Assembly (NCBI GenBank): GCA_013297985.1
Contig: JAAFIY010000023.1
Coordinates: forward strand, 1-41,290
DNA from: Comamonadaceae bacterium
Lineage (GTDB): Bacteria > Pseudomonadota > Gammaproteobacteria > Burkholderiales > Burkholderiaceae_C
Length of the DNA stretch: 41,290 nucleotides
Direction: 5' to 3'
Each line of letters starts with the position of its first letter. Positions within the stretch are counted from its first letter, which is position 1. The notes beneath the pieces are model-generated. The model searched no databases, had not been told where the DNA came from, and saw nothing but the letters and a program-made list of their open reading frames with translations. Shown in pieces: positions 25,080 to 32,794 of this stretch. A program made the translations under genes and the position numbers.

Positions 25080-26381
25080 ATGGTGAAAGTCATCGTTTTG
25101 GGCGCTGGCCTGCTCGGCGTCACTTCAGCTTATTTTTTGCGCCAGCAAGGTCATGAGGTGTGCGTGGTGGATCGCCAAGCCACACCCGCCGCAGAAACCA
25201 GCTTTGCCAACGGCGGGCAAATCTCTGTGAGTCACGCCGAGCCTTGGGCCAACCCCAGCGCGCCGCTCAAAGTGCTGCAGTGGCTGGGCAAAGAAGACGC
25301 GCCGCTGTTGTTTCGCCTTCGCGCCGACATGCGCCAGTGGCTTTGGGGCCTGCAGTTTCTGCGCGAATGCACCCCCGCACGCACGCGCCACAACATTGAG
25401 CAGATCGTGCGCCTGGGCACTTACAGCCGCGACATGCTGCAGCAACTGCGCCGCGATATTGGCATTGCCTATGACGAGCGCACCCAAGGCATCTTGCACT
25501 TCTACACCAGCCAAAAAGAGTTCGATGGGGCGGAAGCGCCTGCGGCCCAAATGCGTGCTCTGGGCTGTGACCGGCGCGTGATCTCGGCTGACGAGGCAGT
25601 GCGCATTGAACCAGCGCTGCGCCACATTCGCCCGCAACTGGCCGGTGCCACCTACACCGCAGAAGATGAATCGGGCGACGCCAATCGCTTTGCGCGCGAA
25701 CTGGTCAAGCGCTGCCAAGCCGACGGCGTGCAGTTTTTGATGAGCCACACCGTCACAGCCCTGCGCGAAGCGGCAGGCCAGATCGACCATATCGAAGCCA
25801 CCGACGGCGAAGGCCGATTTCAGCGTCTGCGCGCAGATGCTTATGTGCTGGCCATGGGCAGCTTGTCGCCCTTGTATGCCCAGCAGGTGGGCATCTCGCT
25901 GCCGATCTACCCGGCCAAAGGCTACTCGGTCACCATGCCTGTGAAAGACGCATCGATGGCGCACCAGGTGTCGCTGACCGATGACGAATACAAACTGGTG
26001 TTTTCGCGTCTGGGTGACCGTTTGCGAATTGCGGGCACGGCAGAGTTCAACGGCTATGACCGCGATCTCAACCGAGTGCGCTGCGAAGCCATCGTGAAGC
26101 GGGTCGAGGCCCTGTTTCCCGGCGCTGGAGACGCAAGCCATGCCCAGTTCTGGACGGGGCTGCGCCCGGCGACGCCGAGCAACGTGCCGATCATTGGCCG
26201 CTCAAAATTGCCCAACCTGTTCTTGAACACAGGGCACGGCACGCTGGGCTGGACGCACGCCTGCGGATCAGGCAAGAGCATGGCGCGCATCGTGAGCGGT
26301 TTGGCGCCCGAGGTGGACTTTGCCTTTGTGGGCGATGTGCCCAAAGCAAGCAGTAGCCGCCCGGCGGCCATGCCGGCTTGA
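25080..26381 (+). CDS. dadA: D-amino acid dehydrogenase, DadA-like flavoprotein
   Basis: The 433-residue FAD enzyme has an N-terminal dinucleotide fold (VIVLGAGLLGVTSAYFLRQQGHEVCVVDR) and the DadA C-terminal signature NTGHGTLGWTHACGSGKSMARIVSG; E. coli DadA has 432 residues. DadA oxidises D-amino acids to 2-oxo acids and ammonia at the inner face of the inner membrane, passing electrons to quinone. GGAG at 25072 is four bases from ATG 25080 and seven from GTG 25083, so the GTG may be the true start. A tandem glycine riboswitch controls it, which suggests that glycine (oxidised to glyoxylate) or a related small amino acid is the physiological substrate. No alanine racemase gene is adjacent. 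Confidence 0.92.
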   Translation: MVKVIVLGAGLLGVTSAYFLRQQGHEVCVVDRQATPAAETSFANGGQISVSHAEPWANPSAPLKVLQWLGKEDAPLLFRLRADMRQWLWGLQFLRECTPARTRHNIEQIVRLGTYSRDMLQQLRRDIGIAYDERTQGILHFYTSQKEFDGAEAPAAQMRALGCDRRVISADEAVRIEPALRHIRPQLAGATYTAEDESGDANRFARELVKRCQADGVQFLMSHTVTALREAAGQIDHIEATDGEGRFQRLRADAYVLAMGSLSPLYAQQVGISLPIYPAKGYSVTMPVKDASMAHQVSLTDDEYKLVFSRLGDRLRIAGTAEFNGYDRDLNRVRCEAIVKRVEALFPGAGDASHAQFWTGLRPATPSNVPIIGRSKLPNLFLNTGHGTLGWTHACGSGKSMARIVSGLAPEVDFAFVGDVPKASSSRPAAMPA

Positions 26382-26388
26382 GCAAGCC

Positions 26389-26931
26389 TTAAAAATCGAT
26401 GGTGTGCACGCCGAAATGCCCGGCTGCACGGTCAGCAAAAAAGACCTTGAGGGTTTCGCGCACCGTACGAAAAGACAACTCGTCCCAGGGGATGTCGGCC
26501 TCATCAAACAAGCGCGCTTCAATGGTTTCGGGCCCGGGGTTGAACACGTCGCTCAGCAGCTCGGCTCGATAGTAGAAATGCACTTGGCTGACCTGTGGGA
26601 CGTTAATCAGCGTGTACAGCGGGCCTAACTGAATTTGTGCCCCGGCTTCTTCGTCGGTTTCGCGCAAGGCGCCCTGGGCGGTGGTTTCGGCCAGCTCCAA
26701 AAAGCCCGCTGGTAGCGTCCATTTGCCAAAACGCGGCTCAATGTTGCGTTTGCACAGCAGCACCTTGCCTTGCCACACCGGCAAGGTGCCCACCACGTTC
26801 AATGGGTTTTGGTAGTGGATGGTGCCGCAGGCGGGGCAGACAGCGCGCACCTTGGTGTCGCCGTCGTCGGGCACGCGGTACTGCACGGCGGTGCCGCATT
26901 GGCGGCAGTGTTTGATGGTGGGGGCTGTCAC
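26389..26931 (-). CDS. NUDIX hydrolase with N-terminal zinc ribbon
   Basis: The 180-residue protein has a zinc-ribbon (C9-x2-C12 and C32-x2-C35, the latter in VCPACGTIHYQNP) followed by a complete Nudix box at residues 76-98 (GFLELAETTAQGALRETDEE, then AGA). Such proteins hydrolyse nucleoside diphosphates linked to another group; the zinc ribbon and the HYQNP motif recall NudC/ADP-ribose pyrophosphatase-like members, but the characteristic NudC SQPWPFP sequence is absent. It converges on dadA with only 7 bases between the stops. It starts 21 bases beyond the terminator of the TRAP protein gene upstream, so it likely has its own promoter or depends on read-through. Confidence 0.9.
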   Translation of the reverse strand: MTAPTIKHCRQCGTAVQYRVPDDGDTKVRAVCPACGTIHYQNPLNVVGTLPVWQGKVLLCKRNIEPRFGKWTLPAGFLELAETTAQGALRETDEEAGAQIQLGPLYTLINVPQVSQVHFYYRAELLSDVFNPGPETIEARLFDEADIPWDELSFRTVRETLKVFFADRAAGHFGVHTIDF

Positions 26932-26951
26932 GCGCCTGAGTGTAGGGGCGT

Positions 26952-26983
26952 AAAAAAAGGCCCTGTCGCTGTGCGACAGAGCC
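26952..26983 (-). terminator. Rho-independent terminator of the gentisate operon
   Basis: On the minus strand, GGC-T-CTGTCGC (26983-26973) pairs with GCGACAG-G-GCC (26969-26959) around a three-base loop, with one bulged or mismatched position, followed by seven T (26958-26952). It lies 48 bases after the stop of the TRAP binding protein and ends the operon that starts near 32618. Confidence 0.88.
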
Positions 26984-27031
26984 CTTGTAACTGACTCGGG
27001 GTCGGCGCCAAACCGCCAGCGCCGCGCCGCC

Positions 27032-28069
27032 TCAGGTGGTGTGCTTTTTGATCAGGGCGCGGGCGGTGTCCAGCAGCTGCTTGCCGTTGAAGTTGCGCTT
27101 ATTCATGTCGGCCACCCATTCGTCGTCCACCGACGCCGACAAGCGAATGAACTCTTGCGACTCGGCAGCCGTCAGCGTGTACACCGTGTTGTTGCGGTCA
27201 GTCGCTGACTTACGACCGAGGGGGTCATTGCCCTGCTGGGTTTTGCCCAGCCAAGCGCTGGTGGCCATGCCAGAGTTGGCGTCAATCACCCGCTTGTTGT
27301 CGGGCGACAAACCGTCGTACTTGGCCTTGTTCATGGCCATCACAAAGGTGGTGGTGTATAGCGAGGTGTTGGCCGGGAACTCGGTGTGGAACTTGGCCAG
27401 TTCATTGACCTTGACCGAAGGCACCACTTCCCAGGGGATCACGGCGCCGTCGATCACGCCTTTGCTCATGGCATCAGTAATTTGCGGCAGCGGCATAGCC
27501 ACTGGAATCGCACCCACTGAAGTGAGCAACTTGGTGACCTGCCGGGTGGGGCCGCGCACCTTCATGCCGCGCAGATCGGCCGGGGTTTTAACCAGCTTGT
27601 CTTTGGTGTGAAACATGCCGGGGCCGTGCACCTGTAGCGCCAGCACCTGGGTTTCTTTGAACTCATCGGGCGCCACGGTTTGCACGTATTCCCAATAGGC
27701 TTTGGAGGTGGCCTCAGCATTGGTCATCATGAAGGGCAGCTCAAACACTTCCACACGGGGGAAGCGGCCCGGCGTGTTGCCGGGCAGGGTCCAAACCACG
27801 TCAACCACGCCGTCGCGCGCCTGGTCATACAACTGCACCGGCGTGCCGCCCAACTGCATGGCAGGGAAGGGCTCGAACTTAATACGGCCGGCCGATTCGC
27901 GCTCCACCTTGTCCATCCAGGGCTTGTGCATGCTCAGCCAGACGTTGGACATCGGCGACATGAAGGTATGGAACTTCAGCGACACGGCTTGCTGCGCGAT
28001 GGCAGCCAGACCGGTGCCCAGGGTGGCAGCGGCAGCGCCCGCTTGCAGCACGCGACGGCGTTGGAACAT
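27032..28069 (-). CDS. TRAP transporter periplasmic binding protein (DctP family)
   Basis: The 345-residue precursor starts at ATG 28069, with GGAG eight bases upstream; a much longer open frame continues into the preceding gene and is discounted. The signal is MFQRRRVLQAGAAAATLGTG, with an RRR motif that could direct Tat export. The mature protein shows DctP-family features such as LVKTPADLRGMKVRGPTRQVTKLLTSVGAIPVAMP and MSKGVIDGAVIPWEVV. DctP proteins bind carboxylates and deliver them to DctQM permeases, but no dctQ or dctM is in the window. As last gene of the gentisate operon (185-base gap containing a repeat), it probably binds 3-hydroxybenzoate, gentisate or a related aromatic acid; this is inference. 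Confidence 0.9.
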   Translation of the reverse strand: MFQRRRVLQAGAAAATLGTGLAAIAQQAVSLKFHTFMSPMSNVWLSMHKPWMDKVERESAGRIKFEPFPAMQLGGTPVQLYDQARDGVVDVVWTLPGNTPGRFPRVEVFELPFMMTNAEATSKAYWEYVQTVAPDEFKETQVLALQVHGPGMFHTKDKLVKTPADLRGMKVRGPTRQVTKLLTSVGAIPVAMPLPQITDAMSKGVIDGAVIPWEVVPSVKVNELAKFHTEFPANTSLYTTTFVMAMNKAKYDGLSPDNKRVIDANSGMATSAWLGKTQQGNDPLGRKSATDRNNTVYTLTAAESQEFIRLSASVDDEWVADMNKRNFNGKQLLDTARALIKKHTT

Positions 28070-28200
28070 GAAGAGGTCTCCTTTGGGGGTGAAGCGAATC
28101 AAGCAAACACTGTAAGAACCCAACGCCCAACGCACCAGCGGGAAGGCCCCAACGCAGGTGGTTTGTAGGGGCTTTCGCGTGAAAGAGGGTGCTATAGAAA

Positions 28201-28245
28201 GTGTAGCTGGCTGGGCTGATAAACAGGGCGCAACAGCCTGCTTAG
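28201..28245. repeat. Interspersed repeat between fumarylpyruvate hydrolase and TRAP protein genes
   Basis: TAGCTGGCTGGGCTGATAAA then CAGGGCGCAACAGCC aligns with the gshA downstream copy. The stretch GGCTGTTGCGCCCTGTTT (minus strand here) is identical in both places. It sits within the 185-base gap 28070-28254, which otherwise shows only the ribosome site of the TRAP gene. Confidence 0.8.
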
Positions 28246-28254
28246 ACTCATAAA

Positions 28255-28950
28255 CTAGTCCACCACCACCGTCAGCGACTGCAGGCCGTCGACCGTGCCC
28301 ACCAGCGTGTCGCCCGACACCACGGCGGCCACGCCCTCGGGCGTGCCGGTGTAGATCAGGTCGCCGGGGGCCAGCGCCCAGGCGGCCGACAGGTGTTCGA
28401 TGATTTCGCCCAAGTTCCAAATGAGCTGGCTCACGTTGCTGCGCTGGCGGTCTTGGCCATTGACTTGCAGACCGATGGCGGCTTGCTCAATGGCGCCTGC
28501 CTGGGCCAGGGGCGTGATGGGCCCAATGGGCGCCGAATGGTCAAACGATTTGCCAATGTCCCAGGGCCGGCCTTCTTTTTTCATCACGCCTTGCAGGTCG
28601 CGCCGGGTCATGTCCAGCCCCACCGCAAAGCCATAGATGTGCTTCATGGCGTCGGCGGCCTGGATGTTGGAGCCACCCACGCCAATGGCCGCCACCAACT
28701 CAATCTCGTGGTGAAAGTTCTTGGTGAGGCTGGGGTATGTGATGTGGCCGGTGGCCCCTGCCGCCACGGGCACCACCGCATCGGCGGGCTTTAGAAAAAA
28801 GAAGGGCGGCTCGCGGCCGGTAAAGCCCATTTCTTTGGCGTGCTCGGCATAGTTGCGGCCCACGCAATACACGCGGTGCACCGCAAAGCTCTGGCTGCTG
28901 CCGACCACCGGCACGGACACCACGGCGGGCGGGGTAAAGACGTAGTTCAT
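28255..28950 (-). CDS. Fumarylpyruvate hydrolase (FAH family)
   Basis: The 231-residue protein is a fumarylacetoacetate-hydrolase-fold enzyme with VYCVGRNYAEHAKEMG, PPFFFLKPADAVV and metal ligands E82, E84 (FHHEIELV) and D113 (GFAVGLDMTRRDLQ), ending GDLIYTGTPEGVAAVVSGD. This short form matches fumarylpyruvate/acylpyruvate hydrolases such as NagK, which split fumarylpyruvate to fumarate and pyruvate, the last step of the glutathione-dependent gentisate pathway. Its ATG overlaps the stop of gentisate 1,2-dioxygenase (ATGA at 28947-28950), which strongly supports this role over other FAH-family activities. Confidence 0.93.
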   Translation of the reverse strand: MNYVFTPPAVVSVPVVGSSQSFAVHRVYCVGRNYAEHAKEMGFTGREPPFFFLKPADAVVPVAAGATGHITYPSLTKNFHHEIELVAAIGVGGSNIQAADAMKHIYGFAVGLDMTRRDLQGVMKKEGRPWDIGKSFDHSAPIGPITPLAQAGAIEQAAIGLQVNGQDRQRSNVSQLIWNLGEIIEHLSAAWALAPGDLIYTGTPEGVAAVVSGDTLVGTVDGLQSLTVVVD

Positions 28951-30029
28951 GCGCTCAAGCGCTCCTCTTGGTGAATGCCCAGGGCCTCATGCACCGGGCG
29001 GTCTGAAAAACTGAACAACACGGCGCCGCTGGCGCTGCTCAAACGCGTGCGATGCCAAGACGGCACCACCAGATGGTCTTGGGAGCCAAAGTCATAGGTG
29101 GTCTCTTGCGTGGCGCCTGGCGCTTGCACATGGAGTTGGCCCTGGCCTTCGACCACGCTGAACACACAGCCGTCGGTTTGCCGATACGGCAGCCCGCTGA
29201 AGCCAGTGGGCAAGCGCTGCATAAAGGTGCCCAAGGTAGGCATGGGCCAGCCGCCGGTCAATGGATTGACATAGCGCAGCTTGAAGCCGTCGTGTGCGTC
29301 GGGTGCGGTGTCGCGCTCCAGCGCGTGCAGCGCCTCGCGGGTGCGGGCATAGGGGTAGCTGAAGATGGGCGATGTGGCGCCAAAGGGCGCTGTCTTACGC
29401 ACTGGCGCCATGTTATGGCCATAGCGGGCAAAGCTTTCTCCTTCAGCGCGCTGCACCGCTTGGCTGTCGCCGCGGGTGTCGTTCTGCGCAAAACCGGCGT
29501 CAAAAAAGCGCAGCATGGGAATGTCCAGGCCATCGAGCCACACCACCGGTTCGGCGGCTTCGCTGCCGTGGTCATGCCAGGTCCAGCTGGGGGTGATGAT
29601 GAAGTCACCCGGATGCATGGTGGTGCGCTCACCATCGACCGCGGTGTAGGCGCCCGAGCCTTCCACAATGAAGCGCAGCGCGCTTTGGGTGTGCCGGTGG
29701 CTGGGCGCCACCTCGCCGGGCAAGATCAACTGCAGACCGGCGTACAGACTTTGGGTGATGGCTGATTGGCCGCGCAAGGCGGGGTTTTCCAATATCAACA
29801 CCCGGCGCACCGCTTCTTGGGCGGTGATGGCGGCACCCGCACGCATCAAAAACGGCCGCACATCGGCATAGCGCCAATGCCCTGCCACGCAAGGTGTCTG
29901 GGGCGCAGGCGGCACCAGCGCGTGCAATACCTCCCACAGCGGCGTGAGGTGGTGCGGTGACATATCGGCATAGAGCTGCTCGCGCTCAGACACCATTTGG
30001 GTGGAACGGGTGGGAAGCGATGCGTTCAT
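28947..30029 (-). CDS. Gentisate 1,2-dioxygenase
   Basis: The 360-residue bicupin cleaves gentisate (2,5-dihydroxybenzoate) to maleylpyruvate using Fe(II). The first cupin has the iron ligands H111 and H113 (APSHRHTQSALRFIVEG) and TPSWTWHDHGSE; the second has VFSVVEGQGQLHV and DHLVVPSWHRTRL. ATG 30029 follows AAGGAG; a TTG nine codons earlier would place this site inside the gene. The ribosome site lies just after the stop of the FAD oxidoreductase gene, with a 19-base gap. Motifs and neighbours (3-hydroxybenzoate 6-hydroxylase, fumarylpyruvate hydrolase) make the identification firm. Confidence 0.95.
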   Translation of the reverse strand: MNASLPTRSTQMVSEREQLYADMSPHHLTPLWEVLHALVPPAPQTPCVAGHWRYADVRPFLMRAGAAITAQEAVRRVLILENPALRGQSAITQSLYAGLQLILPGEVAPSHRHTQSALRFIVEGSGAYTAVDGERTTMHPGDFIITPSWTWHDHGSEAAEPVVWLDGLDIPMLRFFDAGFAQNDTRGDSQAVQRAEGESFARYGHNMAPVRKTAPFGATSPIFSYPYARTREALHALERDTAPDAHDGFKLRYVNPLTGGWPMPTLGTFMQRLPTGFSGLPYRQTDGCVFSVVEGQGQLHVQAPGATQETTYDFGSQDHLVVPSWHRTRLSSASGAVLFSFSDRPVHEALGIHQEERLSA

Positions 30030-30048
30030 GCCAAACACACTCCTTAAG

Positions 30049-31389
30049 TCAGCCAAGCCAAGCGCCGTCGGCTTGCAGTTGGGCTTGTAGTGCTTTCACC
30101 GGCACCTCAGCGGCATTGCAATCTTGCAGCAAAGACAAGTGGGCCGCGGTGCCCGCAGCTTGGCCCATCACAAAACAGGCGCCGCTCACCCGGGCAGCGG
30201 CTTGGGCGGTGTGGCTCATGCTGGCACAGCGGCCCGCCACCCAGGTGTTGCTCAACTTTTGCGGCACGGTGATGCGATAGGGCAGTTGGTTGTAACCGGG
30301 GCCGCCAGCGGCTGGCCACACAAATCGGATGTCGCCTTTTTCATGCAACTCAAGCGGCCAACTGTTCACTCCAATGCTGTCGTCAAAACGGGCGCAACCC
30401 AAGACGTCGGCTTCGCTCAGTTCGTATAGGCCTTGGATACGGCGCGTTTCTCGCACACCCACTTGCGGCGCAATGTCCACCACGTAGCTCTGCTCAAAAC
30501 CCGGCAGCTCGCGGAAAAAGCCACTCACCTGCGCAATTTGCGCGCGGCCCTGCACTTCGGCCGCCGACAACTCGCGCGCATCAGCGCCATTGAAGGCCAG
30601 GCCGTCATTGCGCGCCAACTGGGTGAGGTTCACCCGCCATTCCAGCGGGTTGCGCTGGGGCCGCACGATGGGCGTTTTGCGCGGAAAGCGCCAGCGGCCT
30701 TCGGCTTGCGCTTGCGCCATGCGCTCGCCCATGGTTTCCCACACGGCGCCAGCGCGGGGCGCATCCACCGCGTTCAAGCGGAACATGGTGGACGGAAACA
30801 AATAGCCGCCTTCGCCATCTCCCATGACAAAGGGCACACCGGCCCAGGCTGCCAGATCGCCATCACCGGATGCGTCAATAAAGCGCCGCGCAGTCACCGC
30901 AAAGCGGCCTGATTTGTTTTCAATCAAAAGCGCTTGCACCGCCTGGGCGGTGGCGTCTGTCTGCACGCCACAGGCTTGGGTGTGAAACAGCAGTTCAACC
31001 CCCGCATCGGCCAGCAGCGAATCGGCAGCAATCTTGTAAGCGGGAATGTCATAGGCCTGAGCCAGGATGCGCCCGGCAATCAAATGAGGCGGGGCCAGCC
31101 CGTCCAGCGCCTGCATGCGCGCCAGCAGATCTGACGCCACCCCTCGCACCACCTGCAAGTGCTCGCCATCCACACAGCCGTGCAGGCCGCAAAAATTGGT
31201 CACGCCCGCTGCAGTGCCCATGCCGCCCAAAAAACCGTGTCGTTCAACCAGCAGCACCCGTCGGCCGAGTCGGCGGGCAGCCACCGCAGCGGCAATGCCT
31301 GCAGGGCCGCCGCCCAGCACGGCCACGTCATAGTCACCCCAGACGGGGGTGTGCCGGGCGGGCTCAAACACCAGGGTGGGGCTGGTCAA
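30049..31389 (-). CDS. FAD-dependent oxidoreductase (FAD_oxidored type) in the gentisate operon
   Basis: The 446-residue protein has an N-terminal FAD fold (YDVAVLGGGPAGIAAAVAARRLGRRVLLVERHGFLGGMGTAAGV) and the family motifs FIDASGDGDLAAWAGVPFVMG and NTWVAGRCASMSHTAQAAARVSGACFVMGQAAG. This matches the FAD-dependent oxidoreductase group (PF12831-like) whose members have largely unknown substrates. The start is TTG 31389, overlapping the stop of the hydroxylase gene (TTGA); no ATG exists before the conserved fold and no Shine-Dalgarno is visible, so translational coupling is likely. It is not part of the textbook 3-hydroxybenzoate-gentisate route, so it may oxidise or reduce an extra substrate that feeds the pathway. 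No specific function is proposed. Confidence 0.87.
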   Translation of the reverse strand: MTSPTLVFEPARHTPVWGDYDVAVLGGGPAGIAAAVAARRLGRRVLLVERHGFLGGMGTAAGVTNFCGLHGCVDGEHLQVVRGVASDLLARMQALDGLAPPHLIAGRILAQAYDIPAYKIAADSLLADAGVELLFHTQACGVQTDATAQAVQALLIENKSGRFAVTARRFIDASGDGDLAAWAGVPFVMGDGEGGYLFPSTMFRLNAVDAPRAGAVWETMGERMAQAQAEGRWRFPRKTPIVRPQRNPLEWRVNLTQLARNDGLAFNGADARELSAAEVQGRAQIAQVSGFFRELPGFEQSYVVDIAPQVGVRETRRIQGLYELSEADVLGCARFDDSIGVNSWPLELHEKGDIRFVWPAAGGPGYNQLPYRITVPQKLSNTWVAGRCASMSHTAQAAARVSGACFVMGQAAGTAAHLSLLQDCNAAEVPVKALQAQLQADGAWLG

Positions 31390-32618
31390 GATGGGCTTGC
31401 GTCTTCGGTGGGCGCAAACAGGTTGTCAGGGTCGATGCCTTTGTACATCCACTGCAGACCGGCAAAGCCGGGCGATTCTTGCCCGCTTTGAAACAGGTGA
31501 TTGCGCAGCTCACGCTGCACACCGCTGGCGTGATAGATGTCGCCATACAAGCGCGCGGTGAGCTGCACGCGACCCGTGCGCAGGTAACGGGCTTTTTGGT
31601 ATTGCACAAAGGCCTGTGCCAAGTCGCGCGGCCAACGGGCAATGGCGGCACCCAGCACCACGGCATCTTCAATGGCCTGACCCGCGCCTTGGGCCAGATA
31701 CTGCAGCATGGGGTGGGCGGCATCGCCCAACAAGGTGACAGGGCCCTGGCTCCAGTTGGCAACAGGTTCACGGTCGCACAGCACCCACATCTTCCAAGTG
31801 TTGATCTTGCCGAGCAGCTCGCGCACTTGGGGTGCGGCCTGGGCGAAGCGTTCGGTGAGTTCAGCAGGGTCGCCAAAGCTGTTCCAGCCCTCGTCGTACT
31901 TGCTGCTGTGAAACACCGCCACCAAGTTAAACAGTTCGCCGCGCCGCAGCGGGTAGTGCACTAGGTGGGTTTTTTCGCCACCCCACAGCACCACGTCGTC
32001 GCTCCACAGGTGCGCGGGCACCTCTGCGCGGGGCAGCACCGCGCGATACGCAATGTGGCCCGACACGCGCGGCTTGCCGTCGCCCACGATGGTTTCGCGC
32101 ACGCGGCTCCACAGGCCATCTGCGCCTATCAAGGCGTCGGCCTGCAGGTTGTGGCCATCCGCCAAGCTGACCTTGACGCCCGAGGCGTTGGGCAAGGTTT
32201 CAAAGCCTTCAACACTGACCTGCGTGCGCAGCGCCACCTGGGGCAGCGTGCGCACGGCTTGCAGCAGCACCTCATGCAGATCGGCGCGGTAGATCACACC
32301 GTAGGCAAACCCATAAGCCGCACGAGCGGCATCAGCCAAAGCCACTCTGACGACGCGTTCACCGGTGCGCACATCGTTCATTTGCATGCCTGGTGGGAAA
32401 TGCGCCACCGCATTGACCGCGTGGGTCAGCCCCAAGCGCTCAAACATCCGAAAAATGTTGGGCCCCAGCTGGATGCCCGCACCAATCTCACCGAATTTGC
32501 TGGCCTGCTCCAGCACGGTGATTCGATGACCCTGTTGGCCTAGTACCCATGCGGCCGCCAGGCCACCAATGCCCCCTCCGGCGATGATGATGTGTAGCGG
32601 CTCTATTGGCTCGTTCAT
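31386..32618 (-). CDS. 3-Hydroxybenzoate 6-monooxygenase (class A flavoprotein)
   Basis: The 410-residue aromatic hydroxylase uses FAD and NAD(P)H to convert 3-hydroxybenzoate to gentisate. The FAD fold IIIAGGGIGGLAAAWVLGQQGHRITVLEQ is at residues 10-38, the DG-type motif LIGADGLWSRVRE near residue 165, and GDAAHPMLQYLAQGAGQAIEDA from residue 298. The segment GAGIQLGPNIFRMFERLG is typical of the 3-hydroxybenzoate 6-hydroxylase/salicylate hydroxylase group. Salicylate 1-hydroxylase is the main alternative, but a gentisate dioxygenase in the same operon favours 6-hydroxylation of 3-hydroxybenzoate. First gene of a five-gene minus-strand operon. ATG 32618 lacks a clear Shine-Dalgarno. Confidence 0.9.
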   Translation of the reverse strand: MNEPIEPLHIIIAGGGIGGLAAAWVLGQQGHRITVLEQASKFGEIGAGIQLGPNIFRMFERLGLTHAVNAVAHFPPGMQMNDVRTGERVVRVALADAARAAYGFAYGVIYRADLHEVLLQAVRTLPQVALRTQVSVEGFETLPNASGVKVSLADGHNLQADALIGADGLWSRVRETIVGDGKPRVSGHIAYRAVLPRAEVPAHLWSDDVVLWGGEKTHLVHYPLRRGELFNLVAVFHSSKYDEGWNSFGDPAELTERFAQAAPQVRELLGKINTWKMWVLCDREPVANWSQGPVTLLGDAAHPMLQYLAQGAGQAIEDAVVLGAAIARWPRDLAQAFVQYQKARYLRTGRVQLTARLYGDIYHASGVQRELRNHLFQSGQESPGFAGLQWMYKGIDPDNLFAPTEDASPS

Positions 32619-32794
32619 GCTGTGTGGCGCAGTGCGTAGTCAACTGATGCTACGGGATTGCTATCAACCTGTGCCGCGTGTCAAGGTGGTCCATGGGTGA
32701 TCACCCCACATCGCAAGCCACCATCTCGAGCGCATAGTGAGGGTGAGTGGCAGTAAGTCGGTCGTCGTGACGAATCTCGGGCAAAGCGGTGCAC
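32619..32794. other. Divergent control region between the gentisate operon and the sensor operon
   Basis: The 176-base spacer must carry the promoters of the gentisate operon (minus) and the binding protein/histidine kinase pair (plus). It contains a perfect 12-base palindrome GGGTGATCACCC at 32695-32706 and a partial repeat-like TGCTATCAA near 32658. No convincing -35/-10 pairs were found. Confidence 0.5.
32695..32706. promoter_or_regulatory. Candidate operator palindrome GGGTGATCACCC
   Basis: A perfect 12-base inverted repeat near the middle of the spacer between the divergent gentisate and sensor operons. Position and symmetry suit a dimeric regulator. The binding protein is unknown and no regulator gene is adjacent, apart from the histidine kinase whose own receiver lacks an output domain. 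Confidence 0.4.

Noticed and set aside
32650-32675. Further repeat copy (TTGCTATCAACCTGTGCC)
   Set aside because: Only the TGCTATCAA portion matches; the rest does not align to other copies, so it could be chance. Not listed as a repeat.
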